Source of the DNA: an uncultured Oscillospiraceae bacterium
GTDB lineage: Bacteria > Bacillota > Clostridia > Oscillospirales > Ruminococcaceae
NCBI GenBank assembly: GCA_910589145.1
Contig: CAJUSD010000001.1
Span: 158,267 to 222,266, forward strand
Direction of reading: 5' to 3'
Length of the DNA stretch: 64,000 nt
Part shown: positions 24,986 through 32,964 of the stretch, one piece after another
How positions within the stretch are numbered: position 1 is the first letter of the stretch
How the letters are laid out: the number at the start of each line of letters is the position of its first letter
Made by a program: the position numbers and the translations under genes
Notes under the pieces: generated by a model
Databases searched by the model: none
The model's input: the letters and a program-made list of their open reading frames with translations, nothing else
What the model was told of the DNA's origin: nothing

Positions 24986-25510
24986 TTACTTTTTCATCTC
25001 GTAAAAGCAATATTCATGGGGAGCATCGTCATTGATATCCTGATACTGCCTTGTTTCCAACAAACGGAAGCCAACCCGCTCCAAGGTTTTGCAGGATGCA
25101 GGATTGTCTGCCTTGGCGGCGGCGGTTATCCTGTCTGTGTTATAGTTTTTCAGAAAGTAATCCGTGTACGCTTTGGCAGCTTCCAAAGCGAATCCCTGCC
25201 TTCTGTACGCCGAACCGATAAAATAGGTAAGCCCTGTCTCCCCTAAATCCTGATAGTATGAGCATCCCACCGAGCCGATTACGGCACCATCCTTTTTATT
25301 CACAACAGCATAGGCTAAATAATCCTTTTTAGGATTGTTTTCCAGGTCAAGCTGGATCGCTTCCCGAAGCCAGCCGCCCATCCATTTCCCGCACTCCCGG
25401 CAGTCGCCAAAAATCTCATAAAGGCTTCCATCAGAGGCCATTTCAATAAAAGCGGATTTGTCCTCTGGTTTTAGGCTGCGGATGATTAAACGCTCAGTTA
25501 TAATTTCCAT
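24986..25510 (-). CDS. RimJ/RimL-type GNAT acetyltransferase
   Basis: A 174-residue acetyltransferase of the Acetyltransf_3 type. It starts with the family pattern ITERLIIRSLKPEDKSAF, has the acetyl-CoA loop GSAYRRQGFALEAAKAY (motif A, about residues 96-112) and ADNPASCKTLERVGF (motif B). Related proteins acetylate ribosomal protein N-termini or small amines; substrate unknown. GAAAGGAAAAAC precedes the ATG. Single-gene transcription unit ending in a strong terminator. Confidence 0.88.
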   Translation of the reverse strand: MEIITERLIIRSLKPEDKSAFIEMASDGSLYEIFGDCRECGKWMGGWLREAIQLDLENNPKKDYLAYAVVNKKDGAVIGSVGCSYYQDLGETGLTYFIGSAYRRQGFALEAAKAYTDYFLKNYNTDRITAAAKADNPASCKTLERVGFRLLETRQYQDINDDAPHEYCFYEMKK

Positions 25511-25530
25511 GTTTTTCCTTTCTTCAATAT

Positions 25531-25565
25531 AAAAGATGCTGTAACGCTCTTGCTACAGCATCTTC
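25531..25565 (-). terminator. Terminator of the toxin-antitoxin operon
   Basis: AAGATGCTGTA/TACAGCATCTT stem downstream of the toxin stop at 25591, followed on the minus strand by TTTTATATT. Confidence 0.8.
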
Positions 25566-25590
25566 TGTACACAAAAAGGTTGAATTTCTA

Positions 25591-25863
25591 TCAGAATAAA
25601 TCGCTGTGCGAACCAGTTGTGGTAAGATATAAAATTAAATCTTTTCCGTCTATTTCATAAATCAAAAGCCAGCCTGGGGCAATATGACACTCACGACAGC
25701 CAACGTATCTGCCATAAAGCGGATGATCGTGATTTTTGGGCGGCAGCTGCTCCCCTGCCGCCAATTTTTTCACAATATCCGTAAGCAGTGAAAGATCAAA
25801 TCCCCGCCTTTTTATCCGTTTCAAATCTCTCTGAAACTTTACAGTTGGCCTTATCTGATACAT
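25591..25863 (-). CDS. yafQ: YafQ/RelE-family toxin (mRNA interferase)
   Basis: A 90-residue RelE/ParE-superfamily toxin of the YafQ subgroup. It has the family pattern FQRDLKRIKRRGFDLSLL near the N-terminus, the LPPKNHDHPLYGRYVGCRECHI core and the C-terminal basic/aromatic strand ending GSHSDLF, containing the catalytic-type His. YafQ toxins cleave mRNA in the ribosome A site. The gene overlaps the antitoxin gene by one base, so translation is coupled. Confidence 0.93.
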   Translation of the reverse strand: MYQIRPTVKFQRDLKRIKRRGFDLSLLTDIVKKLAAGEQLPPKNHDHPLYGRYVGCRECHIAPGWLLIYEIDGKDLILYLTTTGSHSDLF

Positions 25864-26141
25864 TATGCAAGCAGCTCCTTCATCATCTGGTCAACATCGG
25901 TATAAGTTTTACCGACAGTTGGGTCTGCCTTCATACGCTGCACTTCCTCTATGGCTTCGATTGTTTCTGAATTTGGTATATCACCGCTGATATCAAAAGG
26001 CATCCTGTATTCCTGTACTGCTTTTTTTGCAAAAACATTGAAAGCTGTTGCCATAGATATACCCATATTATCACAAAAATCCTCAAATTGCTGCTTTAAA
26101 TCTGCATCCATAGGAATATGGACGATTGCAGTATTATCCAT
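25863..26141 (-). CDS. dinJ: DinJ/RelB-family antitoxin
   Basis: A 92-residue ribbon-helix-helix antitoxin. The N-terminal strand TAIVHIPMDADLKQQFE and the GISMATAFNVFAKK helix are typical of RelB/DinJ proteins; the acidic C-terminal half wraps the toxin. It neutralises the YafQ-like toxin encoded next and normally represses its own promoter. An AAAGGGG binding site precedes the ATG, and a TATAAT-like box at about 26164-26169 (minus strand) lies immediately next to palindromic element 2. Confidence 0.93.
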   Translation of the reverse strand: MDNTAIVHIPMDADLKQQFEDFCDNMGISMATAFNVFAKKAVQEYRMPFDISGDIPNSETIEAIEEVQRMKADPTVGKTYTDVDQMMKELLA

Positions 26142-26173
26142 AACATCAACCCCTTTTCACCTTAATTATATTT

Positions 26174-26336
26174 AGAACCTGTATTCATAACCGAGGGATG
26201 CCGGATGGATGAGGATTTTTCCCGTCAGACAAGGAGATTTTCCGCAGCCATACTGACGTATGGCAAGGGAAACCGACGCAGTATGGCGGGAAAAAGACCA
26301 GCCGGACGGCGTGCAGCGGTTGTGAATACAGGTTCT
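26174..26336. repeat. Palindromic MITE-like element 2
   Basis: 19-bp terminal inverted repeats: AGAACCTGTATTCATAACC (26174-26192) and its complement at 26318-26336 with one mismatch. The interior has GGATTTTTCCCG, ACAAGGAGATTTTCCGCAG, TATGGCAAGGGAAA and TATGGCGGGAAAAA, in the same order as elements 1 and 3. It sits 17 bp after the stop of the M20 peptidase gene and 32 bp before the antitoxin start. Confidence 0.8.
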
Positions 26337-26353
26337 TAGTTTTCTTTATATTG

Positions 26354-27508
26354 TCAACAACCTTTAAAATAACTCAAAACCGAAGCCGCAACAATCTTCA
26401 AGCCAGGAACCAAACTTTCCAGTTCAATAGATTCCCCGCGGGTATGGGCTCCTTTCCCATTGTATCCGCCAAAGCAGATGGAAGGAATCCCCATGGAAAA
26501 CGGGATGTTGCAGTCAGTGGAGCCAGAACCTGCTGCCGGCTCCACCCCTCCATTGTAGGCTTTCATAATGGATGAAAACCTCTTTTCCAGCTCCGCCTGG
26601 GCTTGGGGGTCCACCTCGCCCATGCAGGGGCGCTTGCCCATAACCTCTATGTCTATTTCAACGCCCATATTGCGGTAAGCGTCGATCAGGCTGTAAAACA
26701 TCTTCTCCATCCGGTCAATACAGACCTTGGAATCGGAGCGGTATTCATACAGCATGGAAACCTGCTGGGCGATGGTATTCACAGAAGTTCCGCCGGAGAT
26801 AGCGCCTACATTATAAGTGGTCCTGCTGTCACCGTCCTGGGGGACTTTGACAGAATACAGCGCAGTAATCAGGCTGGACATGACTGCAATGGCGTTGCGG
26901 TTGCCAAAGCTGCCGTAGGAATGGCCGCCCTCTGTCCGAACCTCCACCCGGTACCGGTGGGAACCAACAGATTTGTTGCAATAATGGGTCATTCCGCCGT
27001 CCAGGGAAACGACTGCGGCCACCCGGCCTTCAAAGTCCTTCATCAGCTGGCGGCATCCCTTTAAATTGCCGAGCCCCTCCTCGCCGGAGTTGAAGACAAA
27101 TAACATCCCGCAGCTTGGGGTCAGCTTCTTCTCGATGACATATTTAACGGTGGTCAGCAGAACTGCAACGTTGGCAGTATCGTCCCCCACACCGGGACAA
27201 TACAGCCTCCCATCCTCTTCTTTCATAGGCATTGGCTCCATATCGGGGAAAACCGTGTCGGTGTGGGCCATAAAGACGACGATATCATTCCGGTTTTCGC
27301 AGCTGACAGGATAGACGACATTTAACGCCTCATCAATATAGACGCCCTGCGCTCCGATATTTTCCAGCCAGCCTTTAATCCAGGCAGCGCGTTTTTCCTC
27401 ATGGTTGGAGGGCGCGGGAATTTTGCAGAGTTCTTTGAGAAGCACAACGGTTTCCGAATAGCGGGAGGCAATGTCTTTCTCTGTTTTAGGGGAAAGCAAG
27501 TATTCCAT
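26354..27508 (-). CDS. M20-family metallopeptidase (PepT-like)
   Basis: A 384-residue zinc-dependent aminopeptidase/carboxypeptidase-like enzyme. Metal ligands are recognisable: AHTDTVFP (His), GVGDDTANVA (bridging Asp), NSGEEGLGN (catalytic Glu and ligand Glu), SLDGG (Asp) and a late GGYNGKGAHTRGE (His). The central dimerisation domain (residues about 195-300) is present. Length is as expected. Cytoplasmic peptide degradation is the likely role. AAGGAG precedes the ATG. Confidence 0.9.
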   Translation of the reverse strand: MEYLLSPKTEKDIASRYSETVVLLKELCKIPAPSNHEEKRAAWIKGWLENIGAQGVYIDEALNVVYPVSCENRNDIVVFMAHTDTVFPDMEPMPMKEEDGRLYCPGVGDDTANVAVLLTTVKYVIEKKLTPSCGMLFVFNSGEEGLGNLKGCRQLMKDFEGRVAAVVSLDGGMTHYCNKSVGSHRYRVEVRTEGGHSYGSFGNRNAIAVMSSLITALYSVKVPQDGDSRTTYNVGAISGGTSVNTIAQQVSMLYEYRSDSKVCIDRMEKMFYSLIDAYRNMGVEIDIEVMGKRPCMGEVDPQAQAELEKRFSSIMKAYNGGVEPAAGSGSTDCNIPFSMGIPSICFGGYNGKGAHTRGESIELESLVPGLKIVAASVLSYFKGC

Positions 27509-27587
27509 GATGTTCAGCTCCTTTTTAAACTGCTTTTTTATTGGTTTGTCTCTCTGTCTGTTAAAGAATTCTATCCAACAGGTAAAA

Positions 27588-28181
27588 TTACAGATTGTGC
27601 GGTTGATAATTGGCTCTTATAACAGAGCGGGCGTCCCCGTCTATCAGCCACTCGTGAATCCCGGTATCGCCTGTCCGAAAGGAAAATTTCCTTTCCATAG
27701 GAAGACCGAAAAAAGATCGGTAAAGCTGGCTTATCATACCTCCATGTGTAACAACAGCTATGGTGCTGTTCCCCTGGTTTTCATAGATCATTTTTGACAG
27801 CATATACTCTCCCCTGAATCTGAATTCAAGGGCGCTTTCCTGTTCATATACCGATAAATGCCGGGGAACCTCCTGTTTAGGATACTTTTCCGCTACAATG
27901 TCGGGTTTTAATCCGGCTATCAGCCCATTGTTAAATTCCATTAAACGTTCTTCCAAAAACAACGGGGCGTTTGTCTTTAATCTCAAATATTCGGCAGTCT
28001 GTGCCGTTCTTTTGAGCGGGCTGCAATATATCCTGTCAATTTGGTAGTTCTGCGTTACATATTCGCTCATCGCTTCCGCCTGTTTATGCCCGCGTTCCGT
28101 CAGTTCAAAATCTGCCCGCCCTTCATATACGTGAAGGATGTCCGCCTCGCTTTCACCATGCCGTATTATCAAAAGCCTCAT
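27588..28181 (-). CDS. Histidine phosphatase family protein
   Basis: A 197-residue member of the phosphoglycerate-mutase-like superfamily. The phosphorylated histidine lies in LLIIRHGESEAD (residues 3-14) and the second His in VVTHGGMISQLY; the YCSPLKRTAQTA segment supplies the conserved arginine. It may dephosphorylate sugar phosphates, cobalamin intermediates or other small molecules; the sequence does not decide. A GGGGGAG binding site precedes the start. It is upstream of, and in line with, the M20 peptidase gene. Confidence 0.92.
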   Translation of the reverse strand: MRLLIIRHGESEADILHVYEGRADFELTERGHKQAEAMSEYVTQNYQIDRIYCSPLKRTAQTAEYLRLKTNAPLFLEERLMEFNNGLIAGLKPDIVAEKYPKQEVPRHLSVYEQESALEFRFRGEYMLSKMIYENQGNSTIAVVTHGGMISQLYRSFFGLPMERKFSFRTGDTGIHEWLIDGDARSVIRANYQPHNL

Positions 28182-28388
28182 TAAATCTCCCCCCTGTCAA
28201 ATTCCTTATAAACGTCATATACAAGTTAGCCAATGGTTTTAACTTGTTCTTATTATAACAATAATGCGGCTGGAAGTCTATACCTTCACAGCCGCATTGT
28301 TTATTTAATAGTCTCTAATAAATTTCTTTTCACCAAAATATAAGGATAATTTAATCTCCCCTCCAACCAATGGCATCAAATTAAGAAA

Positions 28389-28583
28389 TTTATATTAACG
28401 TGAGTTCGATGGGGAAAAGGGGCTTAGAAGGCTAAAATTGAAGCCACTTAACCGGTAAGGTAGAACCCCTCCGGCATCGCTTTGCTCGCCACCTCCCCTT
28501 TCAGGAGAGGCTGGGGGAGCTGCCGCTCCCCTCAACCCCTGGATTTATGCCTTTTCTTGAATTACTTCTCGTCGAACTCACGT
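28389..28583. repeat. Palindromic repeat element, tandem copy 1
   Basis: Starts TATATTAACGTGAGTTCGATGG (left end near 28391) and closes with GTCGAACTCACGTTA (28571-28585), an inverted repeat of about 14 bp. Interior contains CACCTCCCCTTTCAGGAGAGGCTGGG-like GC-rich palindromes. No ORF. Confidence 0.7.
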
Positions 28584-28812
28584 TATATTAACGTGAGCTT
28601 GATGGAAAAGAGCAAGAAAACCGCATGAGTATGAACCGTTTGGTACATGGCTCCCCTGAAAGGGGGTTCAGGTCAGCGAGCTGACCTGCTGCCGGAGCGT
28701 TGCGAAACTTAGTTTCGCGCGAGGCTGGGGGGTTCTACCTTGCCGTTCAAACAGTATTAAATCTAAGCTTATATCTCACATCTCCCTTTCCCCATCAAAC
28801 TCACGTTAAATA
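28584..28812. repeat. Palindromic repeat element, tandem copy 2
   Basis: Begins TATATTAACGTGAGCTTGATGG directly where copy 1 ends and closes with CCATCAAACTCACGTTAAATA (28792-28812). Interior carries CCCCTGAAAGGGGG and CAGGTCAGCGAGCTGACCTG hairpins and a GAGGCTGGGGGGTTC string similar to one in copy 1. Together the two copies fill most of the 700-bp gene-free stretch between 28181 and 28887. Confidence 0.7.
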
Positions 28813-28886
28813 TGTTGTATTCACTAAGTTGATAACATTGCCCCTCCAACGGATTTCCCATATCCCATTCAAACAGAAATGATTTT

Positions 28887-29072
28887 TTAATTCTTTTGGA
28901 AGTCATCATTTGCCGGATTTGAAGCAGAAGCGTCTTGTTTCATCACCTTTAATTCTGGCTTTGGAGACTCTATATATAAATCTTCGCAATGCCGCTGGAC
29001 ATCTATTAACATTTGGATCGCTTTTTCGGTTTTACGAACCATTTCCAAATACATTTCCTTATAGTCAGGCAT
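28887..29072 (-). CDS. Small hypothetical protein divergent from XRE regulator
   Basis: A 61-residue protein starting MPDYKEMYLEMVRKTEKA, helical and charged at first, then a Pro/Asp-rich tail. I recall similar short proteins beside XRE regulators in clostridia, but without a known function. A GGGGGGAT binding site precedes the ATG. It is transcribed divergently from the XRE gene at 29214 across a perfect palindrome at 29122-29142, which suggests shared control. Confidence 0.65.
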   Translation of the reverse strand: MPDYKEMYLEMVRKTEKAIQMLIDVQRHCEDLYIESPKPELKVMKQDASASNPANDDFQKN

Positions 29073-29121
29073 TTTCTATCCCCCCAGTTAGACATAAGAA
29101 AAATTTTCCCATAATAATTTA

Positions 29122-29142
29122 TATCCGTATAATACGGATATA
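29122..29142. promoter_or_regulatory. Palindromic operator in divergent XRE promoter
   Basis: ATATCCGTA-TAA-TACGGATAT, perfect 9-bp arms with a 3-bp centre, midway between the small gene (start 29072) and the XRE gene (start 29214). This is the shape expected of an XRE repressor binding site. A TATTATAAC -10-like box lies a few bases downstream. Confidence 0.65.
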
Positions 29143-29213
29143 GATTATTATAACATTGTTTCTCCGTAGTTACAATACATATATTCAAATTTTTGTACAA
29201 AGGAGAAACGAAA

Positions 29214-29585
29214 ATGGAGCTTGACTATAAGGCAATCGGTAAGCGAATCAAAATAGCGCGGATTAAAGCGGATTTGACACAGGAACAGCTTGCTGAAAGA
29301 GTGGGAATCTCTCCCACACATTTGAGTAATATCGAAACAGGGACAACCCGTGTAAGCTTAACAACAATGGTTGGGCTGGCAAATGCTTTAAAGGTTACAG
29401 CTGACGATGTTCTCTGTGATAATGTTGTACACGCCAAAGTTCAATTTGAACGGGATATTTCCCAGCTTTTAGAGAGCTGCGACGCGTACGAAATCCGTAT
29501 TGTTAAAGAAATGGCTGAAACCTTGATATCATCCCTCCGCAAAGGAAATTCTCTGCGTGATCAAACTCAGTTGATAAAAAGTTGA
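29214..29585 (+). CDS. XRE-family helix-turn-helix regulator
   Basis: A 123-residue regulator. The helix-turn-helix is TQEQLAERVGISPTHLSNIE (about residues 20-39). A C-terminal helix (SCDAYEIRIVKEMAETLI) is the one missing from the frameshifted paralogue at 3257. The ATG at 29214 has AAAGGAG at correct spacing. The stop TGA lies 41 bp before the response-regulator start, so this gene may be cotranscribed with the two-component system. Probably autoregulated through the palindrome at 29122. Confidence 0.9.
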   Translation: MELDYKAIGKRIKIARIKADLTQEQLAERVGISPTHLSNIETGTTRVSLTTMVGLANALKVTADDVLCDNVVHAKVQFERDISQLLESCDAYEIRIVKEMAETLISSLRKGNSLRDQTQLIKS

Positions 29586-29623
29586 ATATTCCATGGTATA
29601 CTGAAACCAAGGAGGCGGTATCC

Positions 29624-30298
29624 ATGCAGTCAAAAATCCTCATTGTTGACGATGAACCGGACATTGTGACAATGCTCCGGCAGTTTTTCACATCCAAAGG
29701 CTACCAGGTTTTCACTGCTGCCAACGGCGGCGAAGCCCTCTGTCAAGCCGGAAAAGCTCCTGATCTCATTCTCCTTGACATCCAAATGCCGGATATAGAC
29801 GGCTTAGAAGTCTGCCGCCGTATCCGGGGTCATATCCCCTGCCCCATCCTGTTCCTCACTGCCCGCATCGAAGACGCCGACAAAGTAAAAGGCTTCTCGG
29901 CAGGTGGGGATGATTATATCGTCAAGCCCTTTTCCCTGATAGAATTGGAAGCCCGCATCCAGGCCCATCTCCGGCGGGAGGCGCGCAGCCGGAGCGAAGC
30001 ACAGGTGAAATTTTCCGGCGACCTTACCATCGACTATTCTGAGCGAACCCTGTCCCTGCAAAACAAAAAAATCCCCCTGGCAAAAAAGGAATTCGACATT
30101 GTGGAGCTTCTCTCCCAGAACGCGGGACAGGTTTTCGACAAAGAACGGATTTATGAGCGTGTTTGGGGCTGTGACAGCGATGGAGACAGCAGCGTTGTAG
30201 CGGAGCATATCCGGCGGATACGCTCCAAGCTGTCCGCCCGTACCGGCAAAACCTATATAGAAACTGTCTGGGGGTGCGGCTACAAATGGAGCAGATAA
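29624..30298 (+). CDS. OmpR/PhoB-family response regulator
   Basis: A 224-residue two-component response regulator. The receiver domain (residues 1-115) has the acidic pocket VDDEPD, the phosphorylated Asp52 in LILLDIQMPDIDG and the conserved Lys in YIVKPF. The C-terminal winged helix (about 130-224) ends with the typical WGCGYKW. The start at 29624 has CAAGGAGG upstream. It overlaps the kinase start, and the following genes are probably its targets. Confidence 0.94.
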   Translation: MQSKILIVDDEPDIVTMLRQFFTSKGYQVFTAANGGEALCQAGKAPDLILLDIQMPDIDGLEVCRRIRGHIPCPILFLTARIEDADKVKGFSAGGDDYIVKPFSLIELEARIQAHLRREARSRSEAQVKFSGDLTIDYSERTLSLQNKKIPLAKKEFDIVELLSQNAGQVFDKERIYERVWGCDSDGDSSVVAEHIRRIRSKLSARTGKTYIETVWGCGYKWSR

Positions 30299-31464
30299 AA
30301 AGCTTATGGCGGAACCTCTCCCTTCAAAAAAGCCTCTTATGCTGTGTCATAGTCTTTGGAGTATTGGACTTTATTCTCTGTGCTGCTACCTTTTCCCTCT
30401 GCGAAAGGGCTGATTCCGGTATCCGGGAAAAATATCCATTTTTAGGAGAAACCTACTATCTGACCACCGAGGACGGAAAACGCCTAGGAGAAGGAACCAA
30501 AATCGGCATTGGGCCTGTTCCGTTTTCCGAAGACGATGAACAAAAGGTCAGGCTTTTAAACTTCCTCCCGATTGCCGCCACACCGGTGTATTCGACAGCC
30601 TGTGTAGCGCTTGGGATCATGATCTTTTACCGCAGCAAGCTGAAAAAGCCCCTTCTCCTGCTCCGGTCTGCGTCAGAAAAAATCTCCCGCAGCGACCTTG
30701 ATTTTTCCTTGGGCTATGACAGCAAAGACGAAATGGGGCAGCTCTGTCAGTCCTTTGAAACCATGCGCTCCATGCTGGCGGCGAATTTCTCCGAGATGTG
30801 GCGGCAGATTGAGGAGCGCAAACAGCTTAACGCTGCCTTTGCCCACGACCTGCGGACCCCTTTGACGGTGCTGAAAGGCTATAATGAAATGCTCCAAACC
30901 AGTCCAGAGCCGTTCACGCAGGAAACCGCACTCACCATGGAAAAGCATATCAAGCGGCTGGAACAGTATGTTTCCAGCATGAGCCGTCTGCGCCGTCTGG
31001 AAGACATGGAACCGGAATACAGAGAAATTCTGCTGGATGAGCTTTTAAATACCCTGAAAGAAACAGGTGAAATGGAGTGCCGCGCCCACGGGAAGGAATT
31101 CCACTTTCACAACAGGATATTTTCGGAAAGCTGGCAGATGGATGAAGGCTTTCTCTCCCAGGTATGCAGCAACCTGACGGCAAACGCTGCCCGCTATGCA
31201 GCTTCGGAAGTAACTCTTTCCATCAAGGAGGAATCCGGCGGGCTGTGTCTGGAAGTCACCGACAACGGCCCCGGCTTTTCCAAAGAAAGCCTGCATAAAG
31301 CTATTACGCCTTATTATACTGATACCTGCGGCAAGGACAACGGTGAGCATTTTGGACTTGGCCTGTACATCTGCCGGATATTATGCGAGCATCACGGCGG
31401 ATACCTGAAAATAGAGAACCTTCCCAACGGGGCTAAGGTGAAAAGTTTTTTCAGCATGAAATAG
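30286..31464 (+). CDS. Sensor histidine kinase
   Basis: A 392-residue membrane kinase. Two transmembrane segments (about residues 17-38 and 96-116) flank an extracellular loop of only about 55 residues, followed by a HAMP-like linker. The phospho-acceptor is His187 in FAHDLRTPLTVLKGYNEML; the ATPase domain has NLTANAARYA (N box), TDNGPGFS and FGLGLYICRI. The ATG at 30286 overlaps the regulator's stop by 13 bp and is preferred over GTG 30274 because GGGGGTG lies just before it. The small loop suits sensing of membrane-active compounds or the cognate transporter; that is inference. Confidence 0.93.
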   Translation: MEQIKSLWRNLSLQKSLLCCVIVFGVLDFILCAATFSLCERADSGIREKYPFLGETYYLTTEDGKRLGEGTKIGIGPVPFSEDDEQKVRLLNFLPIAATPVYSTACVALGIMIFYRSKLKKPLLLLRSASEKISRSDLDFSLGYDSKDEMGQLCQSFETMRSMLAANFSEMWRQIEERKQLNAAFAHDLRTPLTVLKGYNEMLQTSPEPFTQETALTMEKHIKRLEQYVSSMSRLRRLEDMEPEYREILLDELLNTLKETGEMECRAHGKEFHFHNRIFSESWQMDEGFLSQVCSNLTANAARYAASEVTLSIKEESGGLCLEVTDNGPGFSKESLHKAITPYYTDTCGKDNGEHFGLGLYICRILCEHHGGYLKIENLPNGAKVKSFFSMK

Positions 31465-31544
31465 CAATTCTTCGCACTCTGTAAAATTACCGAGCAAGGA
31501 TTGAAACAAAAGTAGATAAAAAATAGATAAATTACTTGTAAAAT

Positions 31545-31568
31545 CTCCTTGTAACATAAAACAAGGAG
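31545..31568 (+). promoter_or_regulatory. Hairpin overlapping the lipoprotein ribosome binding site
   Basis: CTCCTTGT (31545-31552) pairs perfectly with ACAAGGAG (31561-31568), and the second arm contains the AAGGAGG ribosome binding site of the lipoprotein gene. It is followed by GTTTTTC, so it could also act as a weak terminator. Either way the structure would lower expression of the lipoprotein-ABC genes unless opened. Confidence 0.55.
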
Positions 31569-31578
31569 GTTTTTCTTT

Positions 31579-32076
31579 ATGGAAAACAACATTCAAAAAC
31601 TACTCATAGGATTTCTGGCTGCGTCTGTACTTGCAGTATCCCTGATAGGGTGTTCTGCAAAAGGGACTCTTTCTTCTCAATCCGGCGGCTCTTCTCAAAG
31701 TGAAAGCAAGCTGACAAACCAGCCTGAGCAGGAAGCCTATTCCCTTGATATCCCAGAAGAAGACTGGACTCCTGTTTCTATGGGAATGTGGGCTGCTTTG
31801 AAAGATTCCCAGGTTTTAACCAGCGTCCGCATCTGGGTTGTTTCCTTTGAGGGACAGACGGCGGAGCAGGCCAGGGAATCCCTTGCCGCTGACGATTACC
31901 AACCAGACGGCGAAACCATCCAACGGGAAAAGGAAGGCGTTATCAGCAAAGTGTCGCTGTACGAATCAAAGGGCGGCACTTGGGGGCTGTTCTATTCCTA
32001 TCCCTCCGGCGAAGCGGAGCAATGGGAAACCGAGCTGTCTGCCATTGTGGAAACCTTCCAGCTTTCCAGCAACTAA
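31579..32076 (+). CDS. Small lipoprotein of an ABC module
   Basis: A 165-residue exported protein. The signal peptide ends in the lipobox SLIGC with the acylated Cys near residue 25, followed by a Ser/Gln-rich linker. The domain has alternating strands with WTPVSMGMWAALKD and EGQTAEQARESL; no family recognised. It lies 16 bp before the ABC ATPase and after the two-component genes, so it is probably an accessory sensor or immunity-type component of that transporter. Confidence 0.78.
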   Translation: MENNIQKLLIGFLAASVLAVSLIGCSAKGTLSSQSGGSSQSESKLTNQPEQEAYSLDIPEEDWTPVSMGMWAALKDSQVLTSVRIWVVSFEGQTAEQARESLAADDYQPDGETIQREKEGVISKVSLYESKGGTWGLFYSYPSGEAEQWETELSAIVETFQLSSN

Positions 32077-32091
32077 AAAGGAGCATATAAC

Positions 32092-32964
32092 ATGGAATTA
32101 AAAACCATTGAGCTTACCAAGCGATACAGCACCAAAACGGCGGTCAGCAATATGAGCCTGACACTTAGAAAGGGGGTTAATGGCCTTCTTGGGGCCAACG
32201 GCGCAGGAAAAACCACATTCATGCGCCTGCTGTGCACCCTGCAAGCGCCGACCTCCGGGGAGATCCTTTTAAACGGGGAAAGTGTGCGGGGGCTTGGAGA
32301 GGATTACTGGAAGCTTCTGGGATACCTGCCCCAGAACTTCGGGTACTACCCCCATTTCAGTGCATTCGATTTTCTTCTGTATGCGTCGGCCTTAAAGGGA
32401 CTGGACAAAACCGCTGCCAAGAAAAAATCCGCAGAGCTTCTGGAAGCAGTAGGGCTTATAGGAGATGCCAACCGCAAAATCAAAACCTTTTCCGGCGGCA
32501 TGAAACAACGCTTGGGAATTGCCCAGGCCATGCTGAATGACCCACATATTTTAATTTTAGACGAACCCACCGCCGGCCTTGACCCCAAGGAACGGGTGCG
32601 GTTCCGCAATCTCATCAGCCTTTTTGCCAAAGACCGGATTGTTTTGTTGTCCACCCATATTGTGTCTGATGTAGAATCCATTGCCGAAAAAATCATTCTG
32701 ATGAAAACAGGACAGGTTATCCAGTTTGGCAGCCCGTCGGAGATTATCTCTGAAATTGAAGGAAATGTGTGGGAATATACAGTCACTCCCCAGCAGGCGG
32801 AAGAATATACTTCCTGGTTCGATGTCAGCAATCTTCGGCAGGAAAACGGGAAAATGACTCTGCGGATCATCAGCGGGCAAGCCCCTGGCCCGGAAGCGGT
32901 CAGCGTTCCGCCAACTCTGGAAGACCTGTATCTGTATTACTTTAAAGGAGCGGAAAAGCCATGA
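32092..32964 (+). CDS. ABC transporter ATP-binding protein
   Basis: A 290-residue ATPase of the ABC-2 (BcrA/NatA-like) type. Walker A GANGAGKTTFMR, signature FSGGMKQRLGIA, Walker B ILILDEPTAGLD and the switch His in LLSTHIV are intact. The C-terminal 70 residues are an extra domain common in antimicrobial-peptide and Na+ exporters. An AAAGGAG site precedes the ATG. Overlaps the permease gene by 4 bp (ATGA). Confidence 0.94.
   Translation: MELKTIELTKRYSTKTAVSNMSLTLRKGVNGLLGANGAGKTTFMRLLCTLQAPTSGEILLNGESVRGLGEDYWKLLGYLPQNFGYYPHFSAFDFLLYASALKGLDKTAAKKKSAELLEAVGLIGDANRKIKTFSGGMKQRLGIAQAMLNDPHILILDEPTAGLDPKERVRFRNLISLFAKDRIVLLSTHIVSDVESIAEKIILMKTGQVIQFGSPSEIISEIEGNVWEYTVTPQQAEEYTSWFDVSNLRQENGKMTLRIISGQAPGPEAVSVPPTLEDLYLYYFKGAEKP

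Noticed and set aside
28262..28303. AATGCGGCTG/CAGCCGCATT hairpin as terminator
   Set aside because: The stem is real, but it has no clear T-tract and no gene ends nearby on either strand.
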